Assembly: GCA_018292915.2 (NCBI GenBank)
Contig: JACVVK020000392.1
Location: 212,501-276,500, forward strand
DNA length: 64,000 nucleotides
From: Batillaria attramentaria
Lineage: Eukaryota; Mollusca; Gastropoda; Batillariidae
Direction of reading: 5' to 3'
Part shown: piece after piece, positions 1 to 8,681 of the stretch
How positions within the stretch are numbered: the stretch's first letter is position 1
Layout: the number at the start of each line of letters is the position of its first letter
Made by a program: the position numbers and the translations under genes
The notes under the pieces: generated by a model
What the model was told of the DNA's origin: nothing
Databases searched by the model: none
Seen by the model: only the letters and a program-made list of their open reading frames with translations

Positions 1-27
1 TTTAATGTACTTTTTAAAATGTTATTT

Positions 28-225
28 TGGCCTTGCCGTCTTGGATTTTGTTTCTTTTTCTGTATGTCTTTTTGTCTTTTTTCCTGTGTAGTGTCTTTTG
101 TTGTTATTCTGTATTTGTTGTTGTTGTTGTTTTTGTTGTTGTAGCAACGGCTGATTGAAACTTAATCACTGTTTGGTTAAATCACTTCCGTTGGAAAATA
201 ACGTTTGTTTGTGTGTTCGTTCATT
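28..225 (+). mobile_element. LINE 3' tail, TTCG-tailed family (copy 1)
   Basis: The segment opens with GGCCTTGCCGTC and ends with CACTTCCGTTGGAAAATAA followed by GTTTG/GTTCG repeats. The same order of motifs recurs at 17.44-17.60 kb and 17.62-17.78 kb, so this is a dispersed repeat. A polyadenylation-like AATAA followed by a short tandem tail is typical of non-LTR retrotransposon 3' ends. No coding part of this family is visible here, so the LINE assignment is inference. Confidence 0.55.
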
Positions 226-228
226 CGC

Positions 229-376
229 GGTCCATTGCCTTGCTATTCCCAGCTATAATGACAACACCATCAAGAAGCGTTCGGGTGTTAGATCGCTTAG
301 AAACGCTGCCCCCAACTGTTCACCAGCACCTATTCGGAAATCCCCTAACAACCAGTCTTTCAAAAGAGCTCATTAA
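229..376 (+). pseudogene. LINE ORF2 C-terminal remnant
   Basis: One frame reads LAIPSYNDNTIKKRSGVRSL, then lacks about six codons where WNALPP would be, then continues QSFKRAH and a stop. This aligns with the C-terminus of the intact LINE at 2.27-3.77 kb (LSIPGFHDNTTKKRFGARSF...ESFRSHLK). The SIPGF-NTTKKRFGARSF...WN.LP...FR..LK..LF block is the usual end of CR1/L2/Jockey-type ORF2. It is a short decayed fragment with no catalytic region. Confidence 0.5.
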
Positions 377-790
377 ATTCATCTCGTTCAATCAGATTGA
401 CAGACAGTGCCAAACACACAGCAAATCTTTCTCTTTTTACCCCCCTTTCCCTTCTCACCGTGTTGTATTTCAAAGCGCAACCTCGGTTACCTCTCTGCAA
501 AGGACAAGGCTAGACTGTTTTAGAATTGTAAAACAGGCTGGTAAAATTGATGGGGGGAAGAACAGAAGCCACTGTCAAATCTGCACGCAGAATTGACGAA
601 AAGGGAGGCAAGCAAGACCGTCCTTGACCCTTCTGACCCCCTCAATAGCTGGGGCTTTGTTTTGTTGCCATCAGGGTGGCGGTACAGGTCACTGCTTGCC
701 CAAACGAACGGACTTAAAAGAGCTTTCTTACCAAGTGCAATTGCTGCGTTAAACTCCAAATCTTTAAATCGCTGCTTTTTAATGTTTCCT

Positions 791-955
<165 letters not shown>

Positions 956-999
956 CAAACTGAATGCTGTCACACTGTACTGCAGAAGAGAAATTTCTC

Positions 1000-1069
1000 T
1001 TTCATGTAACATAAAATAGACAATAAAGATATTGTATTGTATTGTATTATATTGTATTGTATTGTATTG
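1000..1069 (+). mobile_element. Retroposon 3' tail with (TATTG)n
   Basis: ACATAAAATAGACAATAAAG is followed by about eight TATTG-type pentamers. An AATAAAG signal directly followed by a pentamer tail matches the pattern of the other LINE tails in the window. No coding homology is attached. Confidence 0.4.
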
Positions 1070-1272
1070 CAACGAGCGTGAACTTTTCTCATGGAGTACC
1101 ACTGCGCTTTACAAGCAGACACTGGATCGGATTGTATTAGATGTAAAATCAACGCTCATAGCATACGATCGACATCTCGTTCTGCTGTAGCAGAGCCAAT
1201 CAGAGACAAAGGCGCACAACTGGCTGCGACCTTCGTTTCAAAGTCACCATCATAACACGGATAGTGCCTGTA

Positions 1273-1521
1273 TTAGCGGTGAACACTGAAGAAGCCACTG
1301 AACATTATACAGTTTAGGTATGTAGGTCCCCCGTGCAAAAACAGACCCGCAGCATGCATGCATTTTTCGTGGCAGCCTTTGTGCTCTGCCACGAAAAATG
1401 CGTGCTTGTTGCGGCAAGGGAGACAACTCAAGCAGGCAATAATCTCTAAACAGGCTGAAAATGTACTGTGCTGGTGAATGCGACAGTTTTCACCGCATCT
1501 GTGCACACTGTGAAATAACAC
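1273..1521. mobile_element. Foldback repeat F2, copy 1
   Basis: A perfect hairpin lies in the middle: arms 1360-1374 (GCATTTTTCGTGGCA) and 1387-1401, with a 12 bp loop. The flanking sequence (GCGGCAAGGGAGACAACTC, AATAATCTCTAAACAGGCTG) recurs at 26.43-26.70 kb in a related inverted-repeat element. Two dispersed copies with a hairpin core suggest a small non-autonomous DNA element. No clear target duplication was found. Confidence 0.55.
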
Positions 1522-2111
1522 GGGGACTTCAAAGTTGTTCGCAACTGCCCTCTTTCCTTGTCACCGAGTATTTTCGTTTTTTCCTGCTAAAGTATCACTC
1601 AGCTCGGCTCGGTCTCGGTTAGCCCGACTTGGCCGTCGTCGCAGGGGCCAAAAGAAGCGAGGACCCGGGTACAGGGTTGGCCGCAGAGGTAGCTACCGCA
1701 TTGAACAGCCTGTGAGAGGAGGAGGCCCCCATCCTACGCACACATGGGCACCTTCCGTTGGCAGAATATGCTTCTTTCTAGAACTGTACAAACCGACACG
1801 ATGTGGGAGACAATTGACTGCGAACGACTGTAGTCGCAGGTGGTTATGGGACTGATTAGCAGCCAGGAATAGACAGTGTGGCTTGGTGACAAATAGTAAT
1901 TTCTTTATCTAATCTTTAATTTTCCCGGGACACCTGTTGTTTTTTTCAGATTTATTTGTGTGTAGTTGTTGTTGTTGTGACAACTCGGATTACTGAAAGG
2001 GGAGGGGGGTAGGGAATCAGCAGTGTTTTTCTCTACATCAAATTTCTAGTCATACAAAGCTTGTGTGGCGAGATAAGAACAAAAGTTTGTTCTTGCACGT
2101 CTTAATGACAA
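1522..2111. other. Unassigned interval
   Basis: No gene or repeat relationship recognised. A 106-codon frame at 1535-1855 has no recognisable domain. The distal part is T-rich, and a GGGGAGGGGGG run occurs near 2000. Confidence 0.5.
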
Positions 2112-3730
2112 TTGATGATGATGATGATGGTGTCTTGTAACGCGCTGAAAAACTCCATGCCCAGCATGCTCGTAGCGCGGGGGGGGGGGGATGATAAGTT
2201 TTAACAAAAAAACAGGAGAAGGGGGTGGAGTCTGCAGGGGGGTGGGGGGGGGGGGGGTGGAGTCCGCATCAGAACTTTGAGAAGAGATAGGTCTTCAGGT
2301 GGCTCCTGAAGGATTCGGTGGAGGTGCTGGATTTCAGGGAAGGTGGCAGAGCGTTCCACAGAGCAGGAGCAGAGCACTTGAAGGAGCGAGCTCCAAAGCG
2401 CTTCTTGGTGGTGTTATCGTGAAACCCAGGAATGGACAGGCGGGACTGAGATGAGGAACGAAGAGTACGGGATGGAGTATATGAAGGGATGAGCTCAGAG
2501 AGATACTGTGGGGACTTTCCATGGACACAGGAGAACACAAGGGACAGAAGTTTGTGGTCAATTCGAAGTTTGACAGGCAGCCAGTGCAGTTCTTTCAGGA
2601 TGGGAGTGATGTGGTCTGATTTTTTTGACAGAGTCACAATTCGGGCGGCAACATTTTGTACATGTTGCAAGCGCTTCAGCTGACAATCAGGGAGGCCATA
2701 CAGAGTGGAGTTGCAGTAGTCCAAGCGTGAGTGAACCATTGAGACTGCAATAGCGTTGGCCGTCTGTCTGTTGATGTATGGGCGAAGCTTCCCTAGCAGT
2801 CGGAGATAATAGAAGCAGGTCTTCACTGTTGCACTGACATGACTGATCATGGATAGCTCACTGTCAATGATGAGACCCAGATCCCTCACTGACTCAGACA
2901 GGGGTATTTCGGCGTCACCCACGTGGACAGAGCTGATCTGAAGTTTAGAGCGGCTGGGCTTAGTACCACAGAGCAGGGCTTCTGATTTGTCATCATTGAG
3001 TTTGAGTTTGTTTGTGAGCATCCACCGCTTGATCTCCACTGAGCAGGCTTGCAGATTGCGGAGAGCTGCCTGGGCCACTGCAGGATTTGGCTGCATTCGT
3101 GAGTAAAGCTGTGAATCATCCGCAAAGTGGTGTCTGTCAATGCAGTACTTGTCGATGATCTTGCCAAGTTGTGCTGTGTATAGGGAGAAGAGAATGGGTC
3201 CTAAAACCGATCCCTGAGGAACGCCACAACAGAGGAATGTTGATGCAGAAGTGGCTTTGCCAACAGAAACATACTGTGATCTGTCACATAAATATGAACA
3301 GAACCACTGATGGGCTGTGCCAGTGACCCCGACTTCATTTTGAAGTCTCAACAGGAGAAGATCATGGTCAATGGTGTCAAAGGCCGCACTCAGATCTAGC
3401 AACAGCAACAGAACCAGGTTCCCACCATCGACACTGCAGAGAAGGTCGTTCAGGACACGGAGCAGAGCAGTCTCTGTGCTATGGCCAGCTCTGTAGGCAG
3501 ATTGGAATTTATCCAACAGACTATGGTCAGCGAGGTGCACAGCAAGTTGGTCTGCCACCACACGCTCAAGGACCTTCGACAAGAAAGGCAAATTAGACAC
3601 TGGTCTGTAGTTCTTGGGAATGTTGGGGTCCAGATTGTGTTTCTTGATGAGAGGTTTGACAATTGCAGATTTAAAAGAATCCGCACGCACAACGCTTTCT
3701 ACCCGTTTCAGACTCTTTTTTGACACTATG
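2112..3730 (-). mobile_element. 5'-truncated LINE with (ATC)n tail
   Basis: Read on the minus strand, the copy begins at about 3730 inside the region before the reverse transcriptase, runs through an intact RT and C-terminal block to the stop at 2269, and continues into a G-rich 3' UTR. It ends at a GCGC-containing stem (CGCGCTACGAGC...GCGCGTTAC) and an (ATC)n tail at 2114-2130. A C-terminal end with the same kind of tail lies at 62.89-63.11 kb. There is no endonuclease domain, so the element is truncated. The clade is probably CR1/L2/Jockey-like, judged from motif wording. Confidence 0.85.
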
Positions 3731-3768
3731 CTTAAAAAGCCCCTGTAAAGAACAGTGTCTTTGTGCAC
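2269..3768 (-). CDS. LINE ORF2 reverse transcriptase (partial, open)
   Basis: The 499-codon frame encodes the RT of a non-LTR retrotransposon, which copies element RNA at a nicked chromosomal target. Visible blocks, by residue: KPLIKK at 38-43; NYRPVSNLPFLSK at 53-65; motif A DLSAAFD at 125-131, with catalytic Asp125; motif B GVPQGSVLGPILF at 182-194; motif C FADD at 215-218, supplying the second and third catalytic Asp; motif D KLKLNDDKSE near 250; motif E DLGLIID near 300; and a C-terminal GARSFKCSAPALWNALPPSL...FRSHLKTYLF block. All catalytic residues are present and no frameshift interrupts the frame, unlike every other LINE copy here except the 55.8-kb one. The N-terminal endonuclease is missing and the first ~25 residues may be non-element sequence. 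The first ATG has no special support. It is probably not autonomous. Confidence 0.88.
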   Translation of the reverse strand: MHKDTVLYRGFLSIVSKKSLKRVESVVRADSFKSAIVKPLIKKHNLDPNIPKNYRPVSNLPFLSKVLERVVADQLAVHLADHSLLDKFQSAYRAGHSTETALLRVLNDLLCSVDGGNLVLLLLLDLSAAFDTIDHDLLLLRLQNEVGVTGTAHQWFCSYLCDRSQYVSVGKATSASTFLCCGVPQGSVLGPILFSLYTAQLGKIIDKYCIDRHHFADDSQLYSRMQPNPAVAQAALRNLQACSVEIKRWMLTNKLKLNDDKSEALLCGTKPSRSKLQISSVHVGDAEIPLSESVRDLGLIIDSELSMISHVSATVKTCFYYLRLLGKLRPYINRQTANAIAVSMVHSRLDYCNSTLYGLPDCQLKRLQHVQNVAARIVTLSKKSDHITPILKELHWLPVKLRIDHKLLSLVFSCVHGKSPQYLSELIPSYTPSRTLRSSSQSRLSIPGFHDNTTKKRFGARSFKCSAPALWNALPPSLKSSTSTESFRSHLKTYLFSKF

Positions 3769-4590
3769 GTTACAAACAGCTGGTTACAAATAATATTTTT
3801 TTTTTACTACTTTATTATCCCTTTCGGGAAATTCGGGCTGCTTCCCGCGGGGGAAGCGCGTCGCTGCGGCGCAGCGTCACACAATACCTATTCTATATGT
3901 TTTACAATTTCGCTGGGGGGGGGGGAAGCCGGATTACCCGGAGAGAAACCCCCGATGAGCAGCCCGGTAGCCAGGAAAAACCGGTATCACATATCACAAG
4001 CTCGACGTGGGCTCGAACCCACGCTTCATCGCCATGACATAGGTGACGGCCGTTCAGTAACGCAGCGGCTAAATCCGAAGTGCTACCTATTAGACCACCG
4101 CTCACCCCTACGCTCACCCCTAATCCTGCTAAGAAGTCTGCGGGGGTCGTTCAAAAAGAATGCCATTTTCCTCATGTGGTCTGCATAAACTGGCAAGAGC
4201 CCCTTTAAAGACTAGTGCTTTTATACACGTCACAGACAGCTGATTACCAAGAATAACTTTGCTGTGTAGTCTATGAGGGTCGTCTACAAAAGATTGCCAT
4301 TTTTCTCATGTGGCCTGCGTAAGTTGGTATGAGCCCGTTTAACTTTTAGGAACCCGAGCCCCACCACCTCCTGCCCGCTATATAAGACTTGTTAAAACGA
4401 ACAAGACACTATCGTTTTCACACTAACCAACCTCGGTATCCAGAAAACCCCCTATCAATAAGAGGCTTCAAAGGCTTTAAAGAACAGTGTCTTTATTGCA
4501 CGTCACAGACAGCTGATTACCAATAATAATTTTTGCCGTGCAGTCTGTGCGGGTCGTCCAAAAGGAATGTTATTTTTCTCAGTGGAACGC
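3745..4590 (+). repeat. Diverged tandem repeat, about 3 units, interrupted by a SINE
   Basis: Three units share CCC(T/G)TTTAAAGA(A/C)(C/T)AGTG, CACGTCACAGACAGCTG and GGTCGTC(C/T)A(C/A)AAA. Unit 1 is split (3745-3794 and 4125-4193) by a SINE-3 insertion, unit 2 is 4194-4335 and unit 3 is about 4470-4590. Units are roughly 125-145 bp. They begin where the LINE at 3.7 kb ends. Origin unknown. Confidence 0.6.
3795..4108 (-). mobile_element. SINE-3, copy 1
   Basis: On the minus strand it starts GGGGTGAGCGGTGGTCTAAT (A-box-like TGGTCTAATAGG), has a B-box-like GGTTCGAGCCC near 4010, then the central block TCGGGGGTTTCTCTCCGG, and ends GGAAATTCGGGC...AAAGGGATAATAAAG with a T-rich (minus-strand A-rich) end. 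The same layout occurs at 19.49 kb (+) and 54.59 kb (-). The tRNA-type RNA polymerase III boxes make it a SINE. It interrupts tandem-repeat unit 1. Confidence 0.82.
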
Positions 4591-4828
4591 CTGCGCTTCT
4601 ATTTTTACCGCGAAACGTGGCAAAACAACAATCAAGGAAGGTAATTTGTATGAAGTCAAGAAGGCAAATCGTGCCCGAGGGACACGCACAAATTACCTCC
4701 CTGTTTACCGCTTTTGTGTCTATTTCTCCCTTATGAGATGCATGTGTCGGAAAGTGTTGCCACAAAATGAGCCAGACGTTTCCTGTATTTTGTAAAGGTT
4801 AAATCGAAAACACTAGGTCAGCGAGTTC

Positions 4829-5073
4829 TCTCCGGGTACTCCGGCTTCCTCCCCCTCTGCTTTGGAAATGTTCAGCCCACCAAGTTTGAAAAATAAATGC
4901 ATATCTAAATTCCGAAATTTAAATAGCTGAGCTGACCCTTCGCACCACGTGATTGTAATACGTTTATGTCCTGTGTGTGAGAGAATGCGTGTGATTCACG
5001 TGAGCGTGCGTGTTGGGTTTAGCTCGCGGCGCTTTGAGCCAAAATATTTGGGATAAAGCGCCTTATTAATGCG

Positions 5074-5100
<27 letters not shown>
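4829..5100 (+). mobile_element. SINE-4, headless copy
   Basis: Begins at GTTCTCTCCGGGTACTCC and continues to GCGCTTTGAGCC and an (ATT)n tail at 5079-5100. The full-length relative at 6.72-7.14 kb has about 140 bp more at its 5' end, including the tRNA-like head. This copy and the one at 43.98 kb begin at the same point, the central domain. Confidence 0.8.
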
Positions 5101-5104
<4 letters not shown>

Positions 5105-5205
5105 CGGTCCAGTCATTTGGAACAGCCTGCCTTCCTATGGTAGCCATGCAGTCGACGGACTCTTTTAAAATCGCTTTGAAATCTCATTTCTTCCGGCTGT
5201 ATTAA
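5101..5205 (+). pseudogene. LINE ORF2 C-terminal remnant (host of the minisatellite)
   Basis: The frames contain VIWNSLPS and, after a one-base frame change, SFKIALKSHFFRLY followed by TAA at 5203. WNSLP...FK..LK..LF is the standard C-terminal end of CR1/L2-type ORF2. A matching LINE 3' stem-loop follows at 6668-6719, so the minisatellite between them probably lies in this element's 3' UTR. Confidence 0.65.
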
Positions 5206-5286
5206 ACAGACTAACTACTCTACCATCACTGTCATCATCATTGTCATTTTACGATGCCGTGTTAGGATGTGTCATAGCTGTGTGTA

Positions 5287-6652
5287 TGTAGCGTGTATGT
5301 GACGTGTATTTCATGTGTATGTAATGTGACGTGTATTTCATGTGTATCTCATGTGACATGTATTTCATGTGTATGTAATGTGACGTGTATTTCATGTGTA
5401 TGTAATGTGACGTGTATTTCATGTGTATGTAATGTGACGTGTATTTCATGTGTATGTAATGTGACATATATGTAACGTGACGTGTATTTCATGTGTATGT
5501 AATGTGACACGTATTTCATGTCTATGTAATGTAACATATATGTAACGTGACGTGTATTTCATGTGTATGTAATGTGACACGTATTTCATGTCTATGTAAT
5601 GTAACATATATGTAACGTGACGTGTATTTCATGTGTATGTAATGTGACATGTATTTCATGTCTATGTAATGTAACATATATGTAACGTGACGTGTATTTC
5701 ATGTGTATGTAATGTGACACGTATTTCATGTCTATGTAATGTAACATATATGTAACGTGACGTGTATTTCATGTGTATGTAATGTGACACGTATTTCATG
5801 TCTATGTAATGTAACATATATGTAACGTGACGTGTATTTCATGTGTATGTAATGTGACATGTATTTCATGTCTATGTAATGTAACATATATGTAACGTGA
5901 CGTGTATTTCATGTGTATGTAATGTGACACGTATTTCATGTCTATGTAATGTAACATATATGTAACGTGACGTGTATTTCATGTGTATGTAATGTGACAT
6001 GTATTTCATGTCTATGTAATGTAACATATATGTAACGTGACGTGTATTTCATGTGTATGTAATGTAACATATATGTAACGTGACGTGTATTTCATGTGTA
6101 TGTAATGTGACACGTATTTCATGTCTATGTAATGTAACATATATGTAACGTGACGTGTATTTCATGTGTATGTAATGTGACATGTATTTCATGTCTATGT
6201 AATGTAACATATATGTAACGTGACGTGTATTTCATGTGTATGTAATGTGACGTGTATTTCATGTCTATGTAATGTAACATATATGTAACGTGACGTGTAT
6301 TTCATGTGTATGTAATGTGACATGTATTTCATGTCTATGTAATGTAACATATATGTAACGTGACGTGTATTTCATGTGTATGTAATGTAACATATATGTA
6401 ACGTGACGTGTATTTCATGTGTATGTAATGTAACATATATGTAACGTGACGTGTATTTCATGTGTATGTAATGTAACATATATGTAACGTGACGTGTATT
6501 TCATGTGTATGTAATGTGACATGTATTTCATGTGTATGTAATGTAACATGTATTTCATGTGTATGTAATGTAACATGTATTTCATGTGTATGTAATGTAA
6601 CATGCATTTCATGTGTATGTAATGTAACATGTATTTCATGTGTATGTATTGC
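5287..6652. repeat. Minisatellite, 27 bp monomers in 70 bp and 43 bp units
   Basis: The first part (5287-5470) is built of 27 bp monomers (TGACGTGTATTTCATGTGTA + TGTAATG). From about 5471 a compound unit dominates: TGTAACGTGACG starts at 5541, 5611, 5681, 5751, 5821, 5891, 5961 and 6031 (exactly 70 bp apart), then 6074 (43), 6144, 6214, 6284, 6354 (70 each), then 6397, 6440 and 6483 (43 each). 70 minus 27 is 43, so short units have lost one monomer. Each compound unit carries the perfect palindrome ACATATATGT. The last copies return to simple 27 bp monomers. Confidence 0.95.
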
Positions 6653-6659
6653 CACTCTA

Positions 6660-6719
6660 TTATTGTGTGGCGCCCAGAGCTCCAGCAGGAGGTTGGGCGC
6701 CAGACAAATCCTCATTATG
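6660..6719 (+). mobile_element. LINE 3' end with stem-loop
   Basis: GGCGCCCAGAGCTCCAGCAG followed by GAGGTTGGGCGCCAGACAAA can fold (GGCGCCC pairing with GGGCGCC). The same GCGCC-stem-plus-ATT layout ends LINE copies at 7.85, 33.5, 46.3 and 62.65 kb. It is probably the 3' end of the LINE whose coding end lies at 5.1-5.2 kb. Confidence 0.6.
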
Positions 6720-7144
6720 GAGCGGTCGGTGGTCTAGTGGTTAAGAGACTTGTCACCAATGCGAGAGGTCCAGAGTTTGAGTCCCACTCGGGGCAAAGAA
6801 TTTTTCCTTCTCATACATGGCACAGTTCATTCGGGCCGGTCGTCGGGGGTTCTCTCCGGGTACTCCGGCTTCCTCCCCCTCTGCTTTGGAAATGTTCAGC
6901 CCACCAAATTTTGAAAAATAAATGCATTTCTAAATTCCGAAATTTAAATAGCTGAGCTGACCCTTCGCACCACGTGATTGTAATGTGTTTTCGTCCAGTG
7001 TGTATGAGAGAGAATGCGTGTGATTCACGTGAGCGTGCGTGTGGGGTTCATTTCGCGGCGCTTTGAGCCGATTCACGAAACTGGGTAAAGCACCTATACA
7101 ATACTCATTATTATTATTATTTATTATTATTATTATTATTATTA
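6719..7144 (+). mobile_element. SINE-4, full length
   Basis: The head GCGGTCGGTGGTCTAGTGG (A-box-like) and GAGTTTGAGTCCC (B-box-like) look tRNA-derived. Then come the central block GTCGGGGGTTCTCTCCGGG, a body with AAATAGCTGAGCTGACCC, a GCGCTTTGAGCC...AAAGCACC stem and an (ATT)n tail to 7144. At about 425 bp it is the complete form; a second full copy lies at 58.3-58.74 kb (minus). The (ATT)n tail and GCGC stem resemble the LINE 3' ends nearby, suggesting a shared retrotransposition partner. Confidence 0.88.
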
Positions 7145-7145
7145 A

Positions 7146-7411
7146 AGTGAATACATCAAGCGTTGCAACACGTTTGTCAGACATGCAACAACGCCGTGGA
7201 AAACTTTTCATCGAATGCACTTAATTCGTGTATCAGAATCACTTGGGTCACATAATAGCATCTGAAACCATTGTGGGGGGTGGGGGGGGGGGGGGGGTGG
7301 GGGTGGGGGGTGGGGGCGGGGTGTTTGGGAGTTTAACGTCCTTTTCCACCACACAAGGAAACCATTGTGGTGACTCGGGTTGGTGTATATGTTTTTCTAC
7401 GTACGTAGACG
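7146..7411 (+). mobile_element. Repeat X, first part, with SINE insert
   Basis: The segment (CGTTTGTCAGACATGCAACA, GTGGAAAAC, TCAGAATCAC, GTGGTGACTCGGGTTGG, then palindrome CTACGTACGTAG) recurs at 28.6-28.8, 54.4-55.0 and 57.0-57.65 kb. A SINE-1 stub interrupts it at 7277-7357 and a LINE end interrupts it again at 7412; it resumes at 7857. No terminal repeats are obvious and its class is unknown. Confidence 0.65.
7277..7357 (-). mobile_element. SINE-1, severely 5'-truncated
   Basis: Only the GGGTG-rich tail and GTTTGGGAGTTTAACGTCC plus TTTTCCACCACA remain. The 13 bp duplication GAAACCATTGTGG flanks it (7264-7276 and 7358-7370), proving insertion of an already truncated copy. It sits inside repeat X. 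Confidence 0.85.
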
Positions 7412-7633
7412 CATACTTCGTTCTGCTGCCGACACTCAGAAACTCCGTATCCCTCAAGTCAGAACAAAGACCTTTGGTCAGCGTAGTTTTTCATACCAGG
7501 GTCCGACTTGCTGGAATGATCTCCCAGCATCAATCAGATATGCAGACACAAAACCATCGTTCAAGCAAAATCTGAAAACCCACCTCTTCACCCACCCTAA
7601 CCTATAGCTGTTGCCACATCATCATCTTGCTGG

Positions 7634-7672
<39 letters not shown>

Positions 7673-7856
7673 CCGGGAGTAGCGGAAACCGTGTATGCTG
7701 CTGCACATTATGTGTTGTCGTTAAATGTATGTGTGAAGGAATGTTGCGTGTGTTTCCGTTTCTGTGTGAGTGAGTGCGTGTTGACTGTAAGGCGCCCTGA
7801 GCACCTGCGGGAGGGAGGGCGTCCCTGAAATACCCATTATTATTATTATTATTACT
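7412..7856 (+). mobile_element. LINE 3' end with C-terminal coding part
   Basis: Coding runs to TAG at 7605 and reads KLRIPQVRTKTFGQRSFSYQ, then GPTCWNDLPASIR, then SFKQNLKTHLF. This is the typical C-terminal block of L2/CR1-like ORF2. The 3' UTR holds a (TG)n tract, then GGCGCCCTGAGCACC...GGGAGGGCGTCCC, which folds as a stem, and an (ATT)n tail. The copy splits repeat X, whose sequence resumes at ACTACGTGCTGAAAAGACG. Confidence 0.8.
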
Positions 7857-7900
7857 ACGTGCTGAAAAGACGACGTTATTTGGTTGCGGACTGAAGACCT
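7857..7900 (+). mobile_element. Repeat X, second part
   Basis: CGTGCTGAAAAGACGACGTT followed by ATTTGGTTGCGGACTGAAGACC matches the part of repeat X that follows the CTACGTACGTAG palindrome in the 28.6 and 57.5 kb copies. It therefore continues the unit interrupted by the LINE at 7412-7856. Confidence 0.6.
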
Positions 7901-8050
7901 GGGCCGGCGCATGTAAAAGTCGAGGTTAGGGATTTTAGCCCCGGATTAAAGTCTAACCTCGAACTAAACTAGCTCTGGGGTTAAAGTGTTTTTTTTTTGT
8001 TTTTTTTTTAATCAGGAAGCGGGCCCATTCCACTATGGTGCCTGAGCCGT
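7901..8050 (+). mobile_element. MITE-A, half copy
   Basis: Begins GGGCCGGCGCATGTAAAAGT and continues with AGTCTAACCTCGAACTAAAC and a T-rich centre to TGCCTGAGCCGT. It matches the first half of the full elements at 24.2 and 48.3 kb. The second half and its terminal repeat are absent. Confidence 0.75.
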
Positions 8051-8416
8051 GCGTGCGTGCAGTCCGCATTCAGAAACGGTTGAGGGCAGCCAGTAACAAA
8101 AATGAACAGCTGTTGACGTCTCTCTCACCTGGGCAGCGTCTCGGTTGTACATCTGGTACATGTAGCGAGTATTGGCTGTTTTGAACTGTGGGTCGTGCTG
8201 GAAACGTGTGTGCGCTTCACGACTGTTAGAGTGCGGTCCTGGTGCGTGTTGGGCTGTCTCATTGTCTGAGCCAGGCGCTATGGGGAAATGAGAAGCAACT
8301 GTTGGACATATGTGTGTGTGTGTATCAATGCTTACTTCAAACGAAAGGTCGTCGGGTTCCGTTTCTGTAAACATTGTCCTCCTCCTTCTCACCGGTCTGC
8401 CCCCTTCCGCACACCT

Positions 8417-8423
<7 letters not shown>

Positions 8424-8484
<61 letters not shown>

Positions 8485-8506
8485 TTGCGTGTGTGTGTGT
8501 GTGTGT

Positions 8507-8571
<65 letters not shown>
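8424..8571. repeat. (TG)n-(GA)n microsatellite
   Basis: Long TG tract with GCGTGCGT interruptions followed by (GA)n from about 8543. Confidence 0.95.
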
Positions 8572-8576
<5 letters not shown>

Positions 8577-8681
8577 GTGGGTGGGGGTGGGGGGTGCTAG
8601 GGAGTGTGGGAGGGAGCGAGGGAAGGAAAATGTTACTGTGTCAGTTTTTATTCATAGTGTATGTGTGTCTCCATTTCTCTC

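Noticed and set aside
2100..2270. Telomere or centromere signal in G-rich DNA
   Set aside because: No TTAGGG arrays and no long satellite; the G runs are part of a LINE 3' UTR.
5541..6492. Regular 70 bp spacing as a CRISPR-like array
   Set aside because: There are no variable spacers; all of the unit is repeated, and the DNA is eukaryotic.
5249..6715. Repeat-peptide frames (YIHMKYTSH units) on both strands
   Set aside because: They arise because the 27 bp monomer is a multiple of three and lacks stops; 43 and 70 bp units break the frame.
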